Of a stretch of 7,299 bases of DNA, positions 6,501 through 7,299 are shown one piece after another. Both the position numbers and the translations under genes were made by a program. This DNA comes from Planctomycetota bacterium. GTDB taxonomy: Bacteria > Planctomycetota > PUPC01 > JACPCR01. A model generated the notes under the pieces. It was given only the letters and a program-made list of their open reading frames with translations. It did not search any database and was not told the origin of the DNA. Position 1 is the first letter of the stretch. Every line of letters begins with the position of its first letter. The stretch lies in assembly GCA_030740295.1 (NCBI GenBank), contig JASLXP010001238.1, forward strand, positions 1 to 7,299, given 5' to 3'.

Positions 6501-6732
6501 GTGAATGGTGAATGGTGAATGGTGAATGGTGAATGGTGAAGAGTGAATGGTGAATGGTGAATGGTGAAGAGTGAATGGTGAAGAGTGAATGGTGAAGAGT
6601 GAAGAGTGAATGGTGAATGGTGAATGGTGAATGGTGAATGGTGAATCGTGAATGGTTAATGGTGAATGGTGAATGGTGAATGGTGAATCCTGAATGGTGA
6701 ATCCTGAATCCTGTAATTGTGAATCCTGAATC
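6501..6732 (+). repeat. Heptamer tandem array R3, left arm (GTGAATG)n
   Basis: From 6501 to 6710 there are exactly 30 consecutive heptamers with no insertion or deletion: 19 GTGAATG, 5 GTGAAGA, 3 GTGAATC and one each of GTTAATG, CTGAATG and CTGAATC. The GTGAAGA variants cluster at 6536-6605 and the CTGAATC types at the loop-proximal end. The array then continues imperfectly (one extra base within 6711-6725) to 6732. The heptamer is not a multiple of three and gives TGA in every plus-strand frame within 21 bases, so it is not coding. It begins four bases after the dipeptidase stop. No spacers are present, so it is not a CRISPR. Confidence 0.97.
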
Positions 6733-6771
6733 GTAAGAAGAAACGACGCTTCAAGACCGCCGCTTTTTGAC

Positions 6772-6867
6772 CATTCACTCTCAACGCTTCACATGATTCA
6801 CCACACACTCTTCACTCTTCACCATTCACCATTCACCATTCGCCTCTTCACCTCTTCACCTCTTCAC
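6772..6867 (-). repeat. Heptamer array R3, right (inverted) arm
   Basis: This stretch carries the reverse complement of the left-arm words: CATTCAC, TCTTCAC, GATTCAC, more degenerate forms (TCTCAAC, GCTTCAC, CACACAC), and at its outer end three 8-base CTCTTCAC copies (6844-6867). Bases 6806-6829 are an exact 24-base reverse complement of 6585-6608, preserving the order of the GTGAATG and GTGAAGA variants. A non-repetitive centre of about 39 bases (6733-6771) separates the arms. The outer ends also mirror each other: GAAGAG precedes the first heptamer at 6495-6500, matching the CTCTTC octamers on the right. The arm ends seven bases before the -35 box of the next gene. Confidence 0.92.
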
Positions 6868-6873
6868 GCCCTT

Positions 6874-6902
6874 TTGGCTTCTATCAACCGTTCCTATATA
6901 CT
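6874..6902 (+). promoter_or_regulatory. Sigma70-type promoter for the outer-membrane gene
   Basis: TTGGCT (6874-6879, four of six positions) is followed by a 17-base spacer and TATACT (6897-6902, five of six). Predicted transcription start is about 6909, giving a leader of roughly 94 bases before the ATG at 7003. It sits directly after the right end of the heptamer array. Confidence 0.6.
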
Positions 6903-6908
6903 GCCGCG

Positions 6909-7002
6909 CCTTATCCGACTGGGTAGCCGTCTACTCTTCCCTGGGATAAGGGCTGAGATGACGGCACTCAAAAATAACGCTACCCCATCAAGGATCATGA
7001 AC
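6909..7002 (+). promoter_or_regulatory. Structured 5' leader, candidate cis-regulatory RNA
   Basis: The leader opens with CCTTATCC (6909-6916), pairing perfectly with GGATAAGG (6944-6951). Inside that loop GGGTAG (6921-6926) pairs with CTACTC (6931-6936) around a CCGT tetraloop. The same segment extended, GGGTAGC (6921-6927), is a 7-bp perfect complement of GCTACCC (6979-6985), which lies four bases before the AAGGA ribosome-binding site (6990-6994). GCCGTC (6926-6931) is also complementary to GACGGC (6960-6965), allowing a loop pseudoknot. These alternatives are mutually exclusive, the usual arrangement of a translational switch. It matches no riboswitch class I recognise. No T-run is present, so any control would be at translation rather than termination. 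Confidence 0.45.
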
Positions 7003-7299
7003 ATGTCGAAGCTCTCTCAGAGGCTTTCTCTGGCCGGTTTTGTCGTTATTTGTCTGCACGCTGTGCAGGCCCAAAGCGTCGAGGATAAGTTGCGCGGTGA
7101 AGGAGGCAAAATCAGCGACGCCGGTGAGACCCAGCTCAGCCGCAGCGCGCAGCTCTATCAGGAAGAGATGGCCAAGAAGAAAGAGAAATGGTGGAGCATT
7201 GATCTTCGTCTCTCCGCTGAATACGACAGCAACGTTCGCCTGGATGATGACGCTACGGGCAAGGATGACGCGCGGCTCGTCATAAGCGGGACCGTCAAG
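7003..7299 (+). CDS. Secreted or outer-membrane protein, N-terminal part (probable beta-barrel)
   Basis: The frame is open from 7003 to the window end (99 residues), so the gene is cut at its 3' end. The N-terminus is a Sec signal peptide: basic MSKLSQR, a hydrophobic core LSLAGFVVICLHA and a probable cleavage after AVQA before QSVED. A charged, probably helical segment follows (about 25-65, rich in E, K and Q). The sequence then turns into WWSIDLRLSAEYDSNVRLDDD, whose aromatic and alternating pattern with the YDSNV phrase is typical of the first strand of outer-membrane beta-barrels in TPR/porin-like proteins. The start at 7003 is preferred over 6997 because AAGGA (6990-6994) is 8 bases from 7003 but only 2 from 6997. 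It has its own promoter and structured leader. Specific function unknown. Confidence 0.72.
   Translation, partial: MSKLSQRLSLAGFVVICLHAVQAQSVEDKLRGEGGKISDAGETQLSRSAQLYQEEMAKKKEKWWSIDLRLSAEYDSNVRLDDDATGKDDARLVISGTVK

Noticed and set aside
6501..6710. Possible repeat protein or chain of mini-ORFs in the heptamer array
   Set aside because: On the plus strand each ATG in a GTGAATG run reads only MVNGEW before TGA. The minus strand has no stop (repeating HSPFTIH) but also no ATG start or ribosome-binding site. No evidence of coding.
6501..6867. Possible CRISPR array
   Set aside because: The unit is 7 bases with no spacers between units; it is a simple tandem array with an inverted partner.
6909..7002. 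TPP riboswitch, because CTGAGA occurs at 6953-6958
   Set aside because: The other conserved TPP elements (the GGGTGC start and the GAACCTGATC and GCGTAGGGA-like 3' parts) are missing. The short match is likely chance.

Overview
The window reads as chromosomal DNA from a Gram-negative (diderm), moderately GC-rich bacterium. The diderm call rests on the last gene, which has a Sec signal peptide followed by what looks like the start of an outer-membrane beta-barrel. The gene set (polyphosphate-type glucokinase, lactonase-family propeller, sugar-isomerase TIM barrel, renal-type dipeptidase, NAGPA-type glycosidase) and the word-repeat intergenic regions suggest a PVC-like or related candidate phylum. 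That placement is a guess; no rRNA or other taxonomic marker is present.

Layout. At the left edge is the 3' part of a plus-strand phosphodiester glycosidase gene (to 475), which converges on a block of five minus-strand genes. In transcription order these are: lactonase-family protein (5305-4259), polyphosphate/ATP glucokinase ppgK (4131-3316), sugar phosphate isomerase/epimerase TIM barrel (3131-2280), ruvA (2283-1699) and ruvB (1577-564). The TIM-barrel gene overlaps ruvA by 4 bases (ATGA). Diverging from the lactonase, on the plus strand, is a membrane-dipeptidase-family gene (5441-6496). After a 506-base gap comes the start of a secreted or outer-membrane protein gene that runs off the right edge.

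Functionally, ruvA and ruvB encode the Holliday-junction branch-migration motor. The glucokinase and lactonase fit glucose phosphorylation and the 6-phosphogluconolactone step of the pentose phosphate pathway. The TIM barrel, dipeptidase and glycosidase look like catabolic or housekeeping hydrolases and isomerases without a shared pathway that I can demonstrate.

The most unusual content is intergenic. Three gaps (3135-3310, 5323-5431, 6501-6867) are filled with short words of about 7 bases ending mostly in (A/G)ATG. Each gap carries the words on one strand, then a short centre, then the reverse complement, so each can fold into a long hairpin. The largest has 30 heptamers in unbroken register (6501-6710) plus a mirror-image arm. 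These arrays run to within a few bases of stop codons, start codons or a promoter. A different 34-base tandem repeat separates ruvA from ruvB. Downstream of the largest array, a good sigma70-like promoter (6874-6902) precedes a leader of about 94 bases with mutually exclusive pairings close to the ribosome-binding site. This is a candidate cis-regulatory RNA for the outer-membrane gene.
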